A stretch of 29,840 nt of DNA from Paraglomus occultum (Eukaryota > Glomeromycota > Glomeromycetes > Paraglomerales > Paraglomeraceae). Every line of letters begins with the position of its first letter. Position 1 is the first letter of the stretch. The notes beneath the pieces were generated by a model. That model saw nothing but the letters and a program-made list of their open reading frames with translations, was not told the origin of the DNA and ran no database searches. Both the position numbers and the translations under genes were made by a program. Shown here piece by piece: positions 20,719-29,840 of this stretch. Where the stretch lies: assembly GCA_910592205.1 (NCBI GenBank), contig CAJVPJ010000301.1, forward strand, positions 1 to 29,840, written 5' to 3'.

Positions 20719-21816
20719 ATGAAATCCTTCTTGCCTCTACTTTGCCTGTGTAGTTTGGCGATGGCCGAATTATGTATAGACAACAAGGCTCCCAGATTTG
20801 AGCCTAAAAACAAACCGTTAGGATGTTATGTTCACAATAAAACTATGCCCGACACTTTAAATGGCCTTTCTTCCCTGAGTCGGCCTGGATTTAATTTCTC
20901 TGATCCTTACATGGTCAATAGAGACAACATACTCATGGATGACGGATTATGCGTCGCTCATTGTGCTGACTATCTTTTCACGTTTGCAGCTCTTCGACAG
21001 GGCGAAGAATGTAGATGTGGGAACAGTGATGGATTGAATTCATACATACAAGTCCCCGACTCCCAATGCAATACAACGTGTGTCGGTGATAGTGCAAGTG
21101 AATGCGGAGGCCAAAATGCTTATACAGTTTACGGCAATGTTGTCGCCGAATTACCAGAAATCAAAGTCTCAAAAATAGGTATTGAAGAAAAAGTCACTGT
21201 CCTTCGTGATCTCGACCATGAAAAGTTGTATAAAGGTTGTATCCCAGACAGTCTTATCTGCCACCGGGAAACCTTAATGCAAGAAACCTTTGACATGACA
21301 GTAGAGACTTGTATAGAATTTTGCGACGGACACGGTTTTCCAAACGCGGGACTCGAATCAGGAACTCGTTGCATTTGTATGAAAAGCTTCGCATCTACGA
21401 GTCTGCTACATCCCGAAGAGTGTAGTACCAGTTGTGCAGGCAATAGCTCGGTAATTTGTGGAGGTCCCGTGTCCATTAGCGTATATGCTGTAGACACACA
21501 ATCTGGACTTCATCCTGGCTCACCGTTGAAGCCGTTAATATCCACAATCATAACAGCAGTAATCGTATTGATAGCAGCAATAATTATTCTACATCGTTCG
21601 CGTAAACGACTTGCGAGGTATTGGGCTCGCTTACGTGGCAAGACTTCACCCGAGGACGTTATACTCTCGTATTCGGTTAACGCTAAAGATCTTGATGCTG
21701 AGACTACTCAAATTACAGACTCGACTACTCATCTTACTACAAGTCATGCTAATAGTGATGATGTTGTCAAGATAGACAGTCCGACCAAGAATAATTCGGC
21801 ATACAATCTCACATAA
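20719..21816 (+). CDS. Double WSC-domain single-pass membrane protein
   Basis: A single exon codes 365 aa. Residues 1-16 are a signal peptide (MKSFLPLLCLCSLAMA). Two WSC domains follow, at about 34-139 (LGCYVHN, CVAHCADYLFTFAA, GEECRCGN, CVGDSASECGG, AYTVYG) and about 171-257 (YKGCIPD, CIEFCDGHGFPNAGL, GTRCICM, CAGNSSVICGG, ISVYAV). Each has the usual paired cysteines, and the second is a little shorter. A membrane helix lies at about 272-292, followed at once by a basic stop-transfer stretch (HRSRKRLARYW) and a 70-residue cytoplasmic tail rich in Thr, Ser and Asp. WSC domains bind wall glucans; in yeast such proteins sense wall stress and signal through Rho1. Unlike yeast Wsc sensors it lacks a long Ser/Thr-rich rod, so a sensor role is uncertain. 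There are no introns, unlike most neighbours. Confidence 0.9.
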   Translation: MKSFLPLLCLCSLAMAELCIDNKAPRFEPKNKPLGCYVHNKTMPDTLNGLSSLSRPGFNFSDPYMVNRDNILMDDGLCVAHCADYLFTFAALRQGEECRCGNSDGLNSYIQVPDSQCNTTCVGDSASECGGQNAYTVYGNVVAELPEIKVSKIGIEEKVTVLRDLDHEKLYKGCIPDSLICHRETLMQETFDMTVETCIEFCDGHGFPNAGLESGTRCICMKSFASTSLLHPEECSTSCAGNSSVICGGPVSISVYAVDTQSGLHPGSPLKPLISTIITAVIVLIAAIIILHRSRKRLARYWARLRGKTSPEDVILSYSVNAKDLDAETTQITDSTTHLTTSHANSDDVVKIDSPTKNNSAYNLT

Positions 21817-23524
21817 GTTTTTCAAAGGTCGAATGTAAAGGTTCTATTGCAACAAACGCTGATAATAGAGTTATCACAGTCTAATTTTTTATATTCCGTC
21901 AAACAGTTGTATTATCTCTTGACGAAAAGGACAATGTATTTATTTTATTTACTTGGTCTTTCTATTTTTGCAGAAAGAAATAGAGGTATTTATGTGTAAT
22001 ATAGGAATTTTAATTTTTCAGTTCTAGAATTATTTTAGTATCACCACCATTGTTAATTACGCTGTTCAACTCGACAAGGTGTCAAGAGTTTTACAGTACT
22101 TGAGCAGAACAATTATTTTGCGTTATTTTACATTGTTTGTACACACCTGGTAGGAAGGCAAGGCTTAACGAGAATATTCTATCTGAAATTATTGAACAGT
22201 CTTGCAACTAGGTTTGTGGGTTTATGGAATGTTTGGTAAAATAAAAAAATTCGTCATTTGCTTAACAGAACTATTGTATCGACTCGTTCAAAGTTGGAAT
22301 TACACTGTTTAGTTAATATACAATAAGCAAGTAACCAAATACCAAAAACTGGTGGATTATAAACATGACCGTATTCTGTAGCCAATTATGTAACAATAAA
22401 TGATATCCCGTATTCACGCGAGAATGCTATTCTTATTAGTGTTATATCAACCCTTACGTAATCATCTTTATAATTGCAACTAACTGAATCTATAGTGTTA
22501 ACAAGTCCATTATTTAATACTTGTATGGACATGTGTATTCTGCATACAGTCAGACCGTCTTTACCAATGGCGAGACGAGACTTTGTACTATCTTTGTCGA
22601 AAGATGTTTAGATATTTGTTGACCACTGTGCTTCCCTAAAATTAATCGTATTAAGTTGCACCAACGTCGGCTGAAATTGTGCGATACGGGAAAACAGTCA
22701 TACGATTAATTGAAATCATACGATGGATCTACTTGATCATGCGGATAAAGTGACGGGTTGGCCAGTGTAAAAAACGAACGCGATTTCTACAAGGGGAGTT
22801 TTTGGTAAAAGCAAAATTCGGTATAATAAATAACGAGATTTTTGACATCTTTATTTGGTTGTAGTCAAGTTTAACGTTTCGGTGATAATTACAATTTACC
22901 GAGTTCTCTCTAATTATATATAATCTGATTTTATGACCAGAGAGACTTGAACCGGAATCGTTGCCTACTTTTGCTTGTTAATATCATGTGTATGCAAAGA
23001 GAAATTATCATGTCCCGTTTATATGCAGAATATAGAGCGTGCACTCATTATTCGACTGTACTGTAGTTTTTTGACCTCAACACATTTCGTCAAGATTTGC
23101 ATGATTATTGTGTTCAGCGTGAGCATTTATGTAATAATAGTTATTATATGTAAAAGTATACACACGTAGTGACCCGAAAATTTTTTTCACAAAATTATAC
23201 AGTAAAAACGAATAGAAAATGTATAAGGCAGTCAGTCACTACAAGTATGCCTTATTATCTGCTTGCATAGAATTAAAAAGTAAGACAATGAAGAGAAGGG
23301 TGAATAAACATGAATAAAAACTGTCAGTAAGACAGTCAGTGTCCTTTACAATATATGCATATCAAGCGCTTGGGGATTGTCATAAAGAATGTGAGACTAT
23401 GTGCAAAATATTACGGCAATAATATAAACGATAATACATTAAATCTAATTATAATGCAACCCAAACCATTCTAAATTAGTTCCTGTCATTGGAGATTCTC
23501 TCCTCTTCTTCTGTCTGGACAATA
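21817..23524. other. Tail-to-tail spacer, WSC gene / CBS-PB1 gene
   Basis: 1.7 kb between two 3' ends. AT-rich, with AATAAA-like strings; the longest frame (22975-23169) is hydrophobic and unsupported. Nothing else was recognised. Confidence 0.45.
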
Positions 23525-26168
23525 TTATTTTCTCAACGCCCACATAAAGATACCTCCAACAACCACACCGACCGCAAATGATCCGCCAGAAATAAACATG
23601 TACTCCTTGATTATGTCGTCATTACTTCGAGGTATTTGGTTTCTTTCTGACATCACTTTCTCCGGCATTTTAACGTCTAGCCTAATCAGCGTCCAACGAC
23701 TCCGTTTTGCCAATTGCAGAGCATTCGCAAGATCTTCGTCACTTGATAACGCCACCTTATCGTTCTCGTCATCAATGTAGCTCACGTACACAACCTCCTC
23801 GGTTTTTAACGACATTTTCTGTTTAATCAAGGTCAAAAACTCACGATACTCCCTGCAAATGGAGCTGAATCTATGCGTTTGTCCTGTCTGCGGATCTTTA
23901 AACTTGTACATCATCGAGCCAGGAACTGTTACTTTCACCTTTGAACTCGTTGTCTCTGAATATCGTCTACTTTCTGCCATCTGCTCTTCAGAGGATGGGG
24001 TCGTGGCTCTATTCGATGCCTCTTTTATTGATGGCATATCGCCAGACCCAGATGATAGGACCCGTTGATCGGAAAGAGTACGTTCCGATGAGGCGTCCTC
24101 TAACGAAACTGCATTCCAGAATTTACTCCAGACAGGTCCGTCGCCTTCTTGTCCTTCCATGTGTTGAAGCTGAGTAGTAGTCGAGACCAGTTGTGGACCC
24201 AAAAATGGTGAACATAATTCGGGAGTATGTGGAGAAGACGAAGGAGGTGTTGGGAGTGAAGATTGGGGGGGAGGTTTCGGATTAGAGAGTTTGATAGATG
24301 TACGGGTAAATGTTTTATAAAGTTTAGAAGGTCTTTTGGAATTTGTACAAATGGGAATTTTGCTCGGTTTACAATCCTTCAAAGGCATCAAAATCTGCCC
24401 AGAAGTAGGACTATCAGGGGGAGTGAGCATAATTTTACAAACAGAAGGCGGAGAAATAGAAAAAGTAGTAGAATGTGGATATTCTAAAGTGTTAAGAGAT
24501 GAAATGATGTTGGGATTTACCGTTCTTAGGGTTGCATAAGTTAATTGTAGAATATCGACTATTCCAACTATGCCATTAGCTTTATCGAATAAAGGTAAAT
24601 GTTGATAACGCCCCTCTGTAAAGCAAACGAAAGGATTGTTGAGAATGGGAAAGAAACCAGAGAGTATCGATGAACGAATAAAAAATAAATGTGTACCTTG
24701 CATAGTTCTGAGAGCATCGAGAATCGTTGTTTCTGGAGATGCCGTATCAGGATTTGGTGTCATTACTCGCACTGCTGACGTTGTAGACGGTTCCAGTTTT
24801 CCGGCAATGACTCTACAATTGAAAAGAAAATGAACGAATGAACAACATGCGAACGATAAATAACGCTGATATCTCTCGAGGCGTGTGCCGCGGTCGAACC
24901 AACACAAGCTTATATTACCTGACAACTAAATCCTTTGACGTAAAAATTCCCACTGTGCGTCCATCTTCATCAAGAACGAGAACTGCCGTCTGATGCTTTT
25001 CCTTCATAACTCTTGCTATTTCTCTAACATTTGTTCGTAACGAGACCTCTGCCGGCGATTTAGTTGGGTCCAGGATAGTCTGCAATTGAGGAAAGCCCAA
25101 CTGCTCACGGAGTACTCGTACGTAAGAAGCAACCTCGCGATTGTGCGATGATTCGAATTCCGACATTGTGTCAAGGACATCGGATAACTGTTTTGTGGAT
25201 CGATTTGCCCGTTCCAATTTTGCGAGCGCATCCAAGAGACATTCGGTAATGTCTAGTATTCCAACTATTTTTTCGGTACGGTTATCGGTTACGGGCTAGG
25301 AGTTGGAATAATGAAAAAAGAGGGGTTATAGGTTAGACTAGACAAGATCAAATACTTTACGGAGAGCCGGGGAAATATCTAGTGATCATCTCTCCGCATG
25401 CATTTGCCACTATAGTGGCTTTCAGACGATACCGTTTCCCCTACTCACCAAATGTCTGAACCCTCCGTTGACCATTTCATTCAAAGCATCAGTTGCGTTA
25501 TGTGCAGTAGTAACTGTACACGGGTTTCTCGTCATGATCTCCCCGAGATATGTATTATGAGGATCTAAACCCTCTGCAATGACTCGGAAAGCAAGATCCT
25601 TGTCTGTCACAATACCCGAGAGTTGGCCGTTTACATCAGTCACCAGCACGGCGTCCGCCCTATAAACATAACAGATTAATGAGCTTTGGGTGGGTGCAAA
25701 GTAGACTAGGTATGATGAGAAAATGTCGAGACATGCTTTACCGTTTTACAGTCATAAACCTCGCAGCATCATAAGCAGTATCGCTTTCTGTGAAAAGTTA
25801 AATAACGTTGTGTTAGATAAACGCCTTTGTATAGTCCGGTTTTACATGTCCTCGTTCTGCATTAATGTCACCGGTCTCGAGTATATACCTGAAAGGATTA
25901 TTGCAGCTAGTGGCCGCAAGTTGCCGACTGTGCCACCTATTCTGGGTGGAGGGGTTCTGTCTCTGCCCCGTCTACCTGGGTTTAACTTTAATAGTTCCTG
26001 TTCAGTCCTCTTTCTGATACTCTCGTCCTTCTTTTGTGTTCGCCTCCTCGCTACATCAGTAGAGTGCGTGTCCGCCGCAGAGTTTAGTCCATCTCTTGAT
26101 TCGGTACTTAATGTCCGTGCTCGGAAAGAAGTCGGAGCTTTTAACATTGTTGGTATAGTATAGAACAA
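23525..26168 (-). CDS. mug70: CBS/PB1 domain tail-anchored protein (Mug70-like)
   Basis: Six exons (26168-25889, 25787-25742, 25659-25449, 25295-24919, 24812-24697, 24615-23525) give 706 aa. Residues 1-90 are basic and Arg-rich. Four CBS repeats follow as two tandem pairs: VLVTDVNGQLSGIVTDKDLA with EIMTRNPCTV, and VTDNRTEKIVGILDITECLL, then VLVLDEDGRTVGIFTSKDLV with RVMTPNP, and LPLFDKANGIVGIVDILQL. A Pro/Ser-rich linker leads to a PB1 domain at about 568-658 with the acidic OPCA motif YIDDENDKVALSSDEDL, and a C-terminal membrane helix at about 682-702 (SFAVGVVVGGIFMWALRK). CBS pairs bind adenine nucleotides; PB1 pairs proteins through acid-base contacts. The architecture matches S. pombe Mug70, reported as meiotically up-regulated; function is unknown. 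The start at 26168 is the first Met in frame; an inner Met (residue 8) is possible. Confidence 0.9.
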
Positions 26169-27098
26169 TTAGTGGGAAAATGTGTGAACGAGCTCTCACG
26201 CTTTTATTAGAGAGGAGAAATTATATAGAGAGGGGGGAGGTGAAAAATAAGATATTTTGTATATAGAGATTGAGTGTATGCAGTGAAAGGAGTGTCGAGT
26301 TTTTGATGGACTAATTTATGGTAAGAGCGGAGTTTTGAGTTGTGCGCCAAGTAAAAGAAAGATGTTTTATTTCACGTGATATCAGATACCAAGTTTATCA
26401 GTATGAAGCGGGATGAGCGAGTCATGCAGGAGTGTGTATCTGTTATTGCCATTATTGTGACCATTTTAATATATTGATTGATTGTTATCTGCAAGCCATT
26501 GTATGTTATTTGCGTAGTATTCCGATATACGGAAAGAGATTAGATAATTATGTCGAGTGGGCAGACAAGGAAATCTTGAGTATTTGACATTAGATTGCGT
26601 TTGTTTGAAGGATACCTTTGTGTCTTAACCTTATTATTGTTCTCAGAGTGGACGGGTGGTTTGACACTGTGAACAAATAAATATCGTTGTCGAGCGTCCT
26701 TATTCGTGGAATACGTCCCGCCTTCCCCCTAACCAGTCTCATGTAAGAATATGTAATATATAATAATAATGTCTCGGGTTTACCAATAAAATGAAACATA
26801 TTAATACGTTAGCCGTTTTACTTATTTAAACAATGTTGCATCAAGTGAGTCATTAAGTTTGTATAACACATACTCCACGTGGCCCACGGAGATAACAAAT
26901 CGGAATTGAAGTATGTCAAAATTTCCTAAAAATAACATAAACAACTAACCAATTTCAGATTTCAACACATCTAATGGTAATGTCAATTAATCATTCTCCA
27001 ATCAGAAACTGCAACTATATTCAGTTCTCGTAATATATATAAATACTAATTTCCACTGTTTGAGAAAACGAAGAACCACAGTAATATCCACTCTCACA
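26169..27098. promoter_or_regulatory. Divergent promoter region, CBS-PB1 / KNH genes
   Basis: 930 bases between two divergent starts. A purine-rich stretch (GAGAGGAGAAA, GAGAGGGGGGAGG) lies at about 26209-26240, just upstream of the CBS-PB1 start. A strong TATA box for the KNH gene is at 27034-27045. No coding frame is supported. Confidence 0.5.
27034..27045 (+). promoter_or_regulatory. TATA box of the KNH-like gene
   Basis: TATATATAAATA lies 54 bases upstream of the ATG at 27099. It is the clearest TATA box in the window and suggests a strongly or conditionally expressed gene with a short leader. Confidence 0.6.
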
Positions 27099-27762
27099 AT
27101 GCGCCTGAATCTCATCGCCACATTCATTACTACATTAGCTGCCTCTGCTGTAGCTGACTTTAAATTCCTCCAACCTAATTCCCAGTTTTATGCTGTCGCT
27201 AATGCTACCACCACTATCACGTGGGACTATTCTGGTGATGGTAAGATATCAAAATATCACATGGAAATCTTCGTTCTCATATTCTTGGCTATCATAAATT
27301 AAAATGTAAACATTATCTATCATATCATCAGTCCCGCAAGCCATCAGCATCCGTCTATCGAACAAAACTCCCAGCAACACGACATTTGTTGGTGAGCAAG
27401 GTATAGTCGCGTCCGTCCCAGTTAGCAACAAAAAATATGACTGGGCTGTACCAGCATCACAACCAATCGGTGATAATTGGATACTCAACGCATACCCGGT
27501 TGTTGCTGCTGACAATTCAACTACGCCTCCGTCATTAGGCGTGAGTGATGCATTCAGTATTAAACCCGCCGGTACTGAACCACCAAAAGATACAACTTCA
27601 ACATCTCCCTCTTCACCATCATCGACATCCTCTCCCTCTTCCTCAAATTCTACTTCCAATGGCGGCGACAATAAGAGTGCGGGTACCCGTGAGAGTGCAG
27701 TGAAAAGTTTGAGTTTCGTTGTCGGAATTATCGGGATTACTTTACTTAATAATTTGTTCTAA
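27099..27762 (+). CDS. Ser/Thr-rich GPI-type protein with Kre9/KNH N-terminal domain
   Basis: Two exons, 27099-27240 and 27332-27762, give 190 aa; the intron is GTAAGA..CAG (91 nt). A signal peptide (MRLNLIATFITTLAASAVA) is followed by the Kre9/Knh1 N-terminal beta domain: FKFLQPNSQFYAVANATTTI, TWDYSGD, then across the junction QAISIRLSN and WILNAYPVVAADNS, ending at about residue 120. Next is a Ser/Thr/Pro tract (TSTSPSSPSSTSSPSSSNST), likely O-mannosylated, then a small-residue stretch (NGGDNKSAG) and a hydrophobic end (SFVVGIIGITLLNNLF) fitting GPI attachment. Such proteins sit on the plasma membrane or wall; Kre9 and Knh1 affect beta-1,6-glucan in yeast, but small single-domain members have no fixed role. 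The frame joins only if the acceptor AG is at 27330-27331. Confidence 0.88.
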
Positions 27763-29762
27763 ATTCTGCGAAATTAGATAGTAATTAATATTGTCCATCA
27801 CATCAGACCGTTCAATCAACGCTAATCTTGCTATTATAGAATAATAAAGACGTCATAATGGTAGAGATAAACACTATGAAGTTGTCTTTTTTGTTCCTTC
27901 AAGAGGTTATGATTCGATGCATTGTTATCGCCACGCAATAGTTCAAAATCTGTCAAAGTCTTGATTGAGAACAAGGGATTCGTTATCGTTATCAGATACA
28001 ACGAATCACGAATAGGTTGTGATTTACAAGGGTTGAAGGTTTTCTGCTATGTCGATCCGGCAATCATTGGCTAATACTAAGGTTAAACTAAAGAGTACAA
28101 TTATTGAGGTTAATACTATTTAAGTTCAGATTTGATATGCAGTCATTATCGTTATACCAAAAGTACACCTTCGTAATCTGTATGCAAATCACGTTATTGA
28201 AAAAGTACACCACTATAACAATAATTGTTATCCCGTCATTCATTGGTGATCTATGACGGAAATCGGATCGAAACTTTTTATCTGCAGATGTGCGGCAAGA
28301 TGCATAGATGCATATTAGATTTATCATGCACAGGATTTGACGGAAATTCATTTCTACGGAAAAGAAAAAATGATGTTGGCTTTGCAGGAAATAAAGATTA
28401 ACAAATAGATTGTTTTCAAATATGTATCGTTGCTTCATGAATATTTCATGCGTTTCAGATAGGCCATGTAAATTCATTATACCTATCTTTTACTTTGTCA
28501 TGTTCCTCTGACGTCAAAACCGAATATGAAGATGTGACCTAATAACACGATTATCAAGATGCTGCGGCCATCAGTTATTTAAGAGATTTTATTTGATCTG
28601 CCATGCACAGTCATGAGAACGTCGCCATTGCTGAACGTCATATTGATATACTCATGTTCCGTTTTTTTTGACGACTCGAAATATATAGATTTCTTGACCG
28701 GATTGTCACGCAACTTTTATTTTTCTTTCGTTAGTGGTGCAGTTACCGCTCCAATGACATCAATTATAGTTTATTGACGTATTTTGGGCATTTTACAAGT
28801 TAAACAGTTGATTCAAATTTGCTGGTATGACGGAAACTTTAGCAAATCTGGCCGATAATTTAAAAAAGTTTTTAGCAACATAGCTTTGGCCTATGTACAG
28901 TATATGGACTACACAACATAAAACTTGGTTGAGGCAAAGTATTTCATATAGACCTATCTCCATTAAATTTTGAATTAATTTACGTCAAATCTACCCCGAG
29001 ACGATAGAATTACTGCCAATTAGAAACAAGAAATTACACCTTATGGTTTTCAAACAAATGACACCCAAACTCTACAAAAAACATTGTTTATGAAATTTAT
29101 GAAAAATAAACATGAAGAGAAAAGGCAGCATGAATGTTAGAATACATCTTCACTAAAGGCAAAAATCTCTGGACGAAAAAAGAATAAATAAATAATAATA
29201 ATAAACCAAATTTATTATCTTTTTATATTAAATCTGTAAACAATACGAATATTTTGCTCCAACAATAATTACCGTTTATTGTCATAATTATGATAAGATT
29301 GAAGTAAGAAATTTTAGGATTGCAGGCTAACTGACTTTATACAGGATACATTAATAACAGAAGTCAATATGCATTGAAAACATGGAGATTATGACATAAA
29401 GAAATGTCAAATTACCAACAGGCTATTATTATTATTATGGTGCTCAATTATAATATGGGGTAATTGAACATTTGGCTAAAAAAAGCTGTTGTCAATGGAT
29501 ATGACTAATGATTATTCAAATGATCTACCCCGGCAAAGATAGCTAGGAGACGCGCACGATTTCATTTCAGTATCTTTTTAACTCAGCCCCAACATATTTA
29601 ATTTACTTAAACGGAAGAGTAGTAAAATTTCGAATTATATGTTTATTCAAAGGATGTTGGGCTGCTAAACTAATATTGTAGATTGACTTTAATAATTTAT
29701 ACGAACAGAACTAATTTCTGCCTTTGTAATCCGAACTACATCTCTTAGGTAACCTACATCTC
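27763..29762. other. Intergenic region, AT-rich, no supported gene
   Basis: 2.0 kb. A 129-codon frame on the minus strand (28477-28088) is rich in Asn, Ile, Phe and Tyr and looks like a chance frame. A stem-loop (GATTCGTT/AACGAATC, 27977-27984 and 28000-28007) is visible. TGACGGAAA occurs three times (near 28255, 28338 and 28828). An (AATA)n/(AAT)n run lies at 29184-29206. A 12-bp direct repeat CTACATCTCTTA is at 29736-29747 and 29754-29765. Confidence 0.4.
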
Positions 29763-29840
29763 TTACTCCTCGTCAACATCCGACAAGCTCAAATCTGATA
29801 AGGGAGGTAACTGATGAGAATAATTTCTTGGTTTGGGCAG
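29763..29840 (-). CDS. C-terminal end of an unknown protein, entering from the right edge
   Basis: Reading the minus strand from base 29840 gives 25 open codons, LPKPRNYSHQLPPLSDLSLS then DVDEE, and a TAA at 29765-29763. The Ser/Pro/Asp/Glu composition and the acidic last residues look like a real protein end rather than AT-rich noise. The rest of the gene lies outside the window, so the family cannot be named; an exon boundary could also lie inside this stretch. Confidence 0.4.
   Translation of the reverse strand: MPKPRNYSHQLPPLSDLSLSDVDEE

Noticed and set aside
22925-22965. CTTGAACCGGAATCG, tRNA B-box-like
   Set aside because: No pairing arms and no A-box at a suitable distance.
28088-28477. 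129-codon open frame on the minus strand
   Set aside because: Rich in Asn, Ile, Phe and Tyr, no family-like motif, and in an AT-rich spacer where such frames arise by chance.
28827-28881. 18-codon frame MTETLANLADNLKKFLAT
   Set aside because: Too short, and no acceptable intron leads to a continuation.

Overview
The window reads as nuclear DNA from a filament-forming fungus, most likely an early-diverging lineage such as Mucoromycota/Glomeromycotina (an inference). The evidence is eukaryotic gene structure with many short GT-AG introns (about 60-320 nt), AT-rich spacers, fungal wall and surface families (WSC, Kre9/KNH-like GPI protein, CBS/PB1 protein of the Mug70 type), and genes kept in basal fungi and animals (ELMO/CED-12). 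There is no sign of bacterial, phage, viral or plasmid genes. All gene models were spliced by hand; in every intact model the exon phases add up to whole codons.

Layout. 1-1715 (-): a decayed pentatricopeptide-repeat (PPR) gene, running off the left edge. 2083-3050 (+): Sde2, a splicing factor made as a ubiquitin-fold precursor. 4298-7045 (-): a P-TEFb/CTD-kinase type cyclin with a His/Asn-rich N-terminus and a repetitive tail. 7887-9165 (+): a TMX2-like ER membrane thioredoxin-fold protein with no CxxC. 10436-10810 (+): a three-exon gene for a 66-69 residue protein I cannot name. 11391-14508 (+): a full-length ELMO protein in ten exons. 14947-16119 (-): DENR/Tma22 in eight exons. 17733-18635 (-): U1 snRNP protein C in four exons, the first with only 19 coding nt. 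20719-21816 (+): a two-WSC-domain membrane protein in a single exon. 23525-26168 (-): a four-CBS plus PB1 tail-anchored protein. 27099-27762 (+): a Ser-rich GPI-type KNH protein. 29763-29840 (-): the last 25 codons of a gene that enters from the right.

Functional picture. There is no operon logic and no biosynthetic or defence cluster. Several neighbours act in mRNA synthesis and use (CTD-kinase cyclin, U1-C, Sde2, DENR), and several at membranes or the cell surface (TMX2-like, WSC, KNH, CBS/PB1), but this may be chance. Intergenic stretches are 0.4-2.1 kb, AT-rich, and hold only simple repeats and likely promoters. I saw no tRNA, rRNA, CRISPR or intact transposon.

The points that most deserve a second look are the unnamed micro-gene at 10.4-10.8 kb, the PPR gene with shifts at A-runs and two in-frame TGA codons in near-identical 13-mers, the His-rich start and 18-residue repeats of the cyclin, and the tiny exons in U1-C and DENR.
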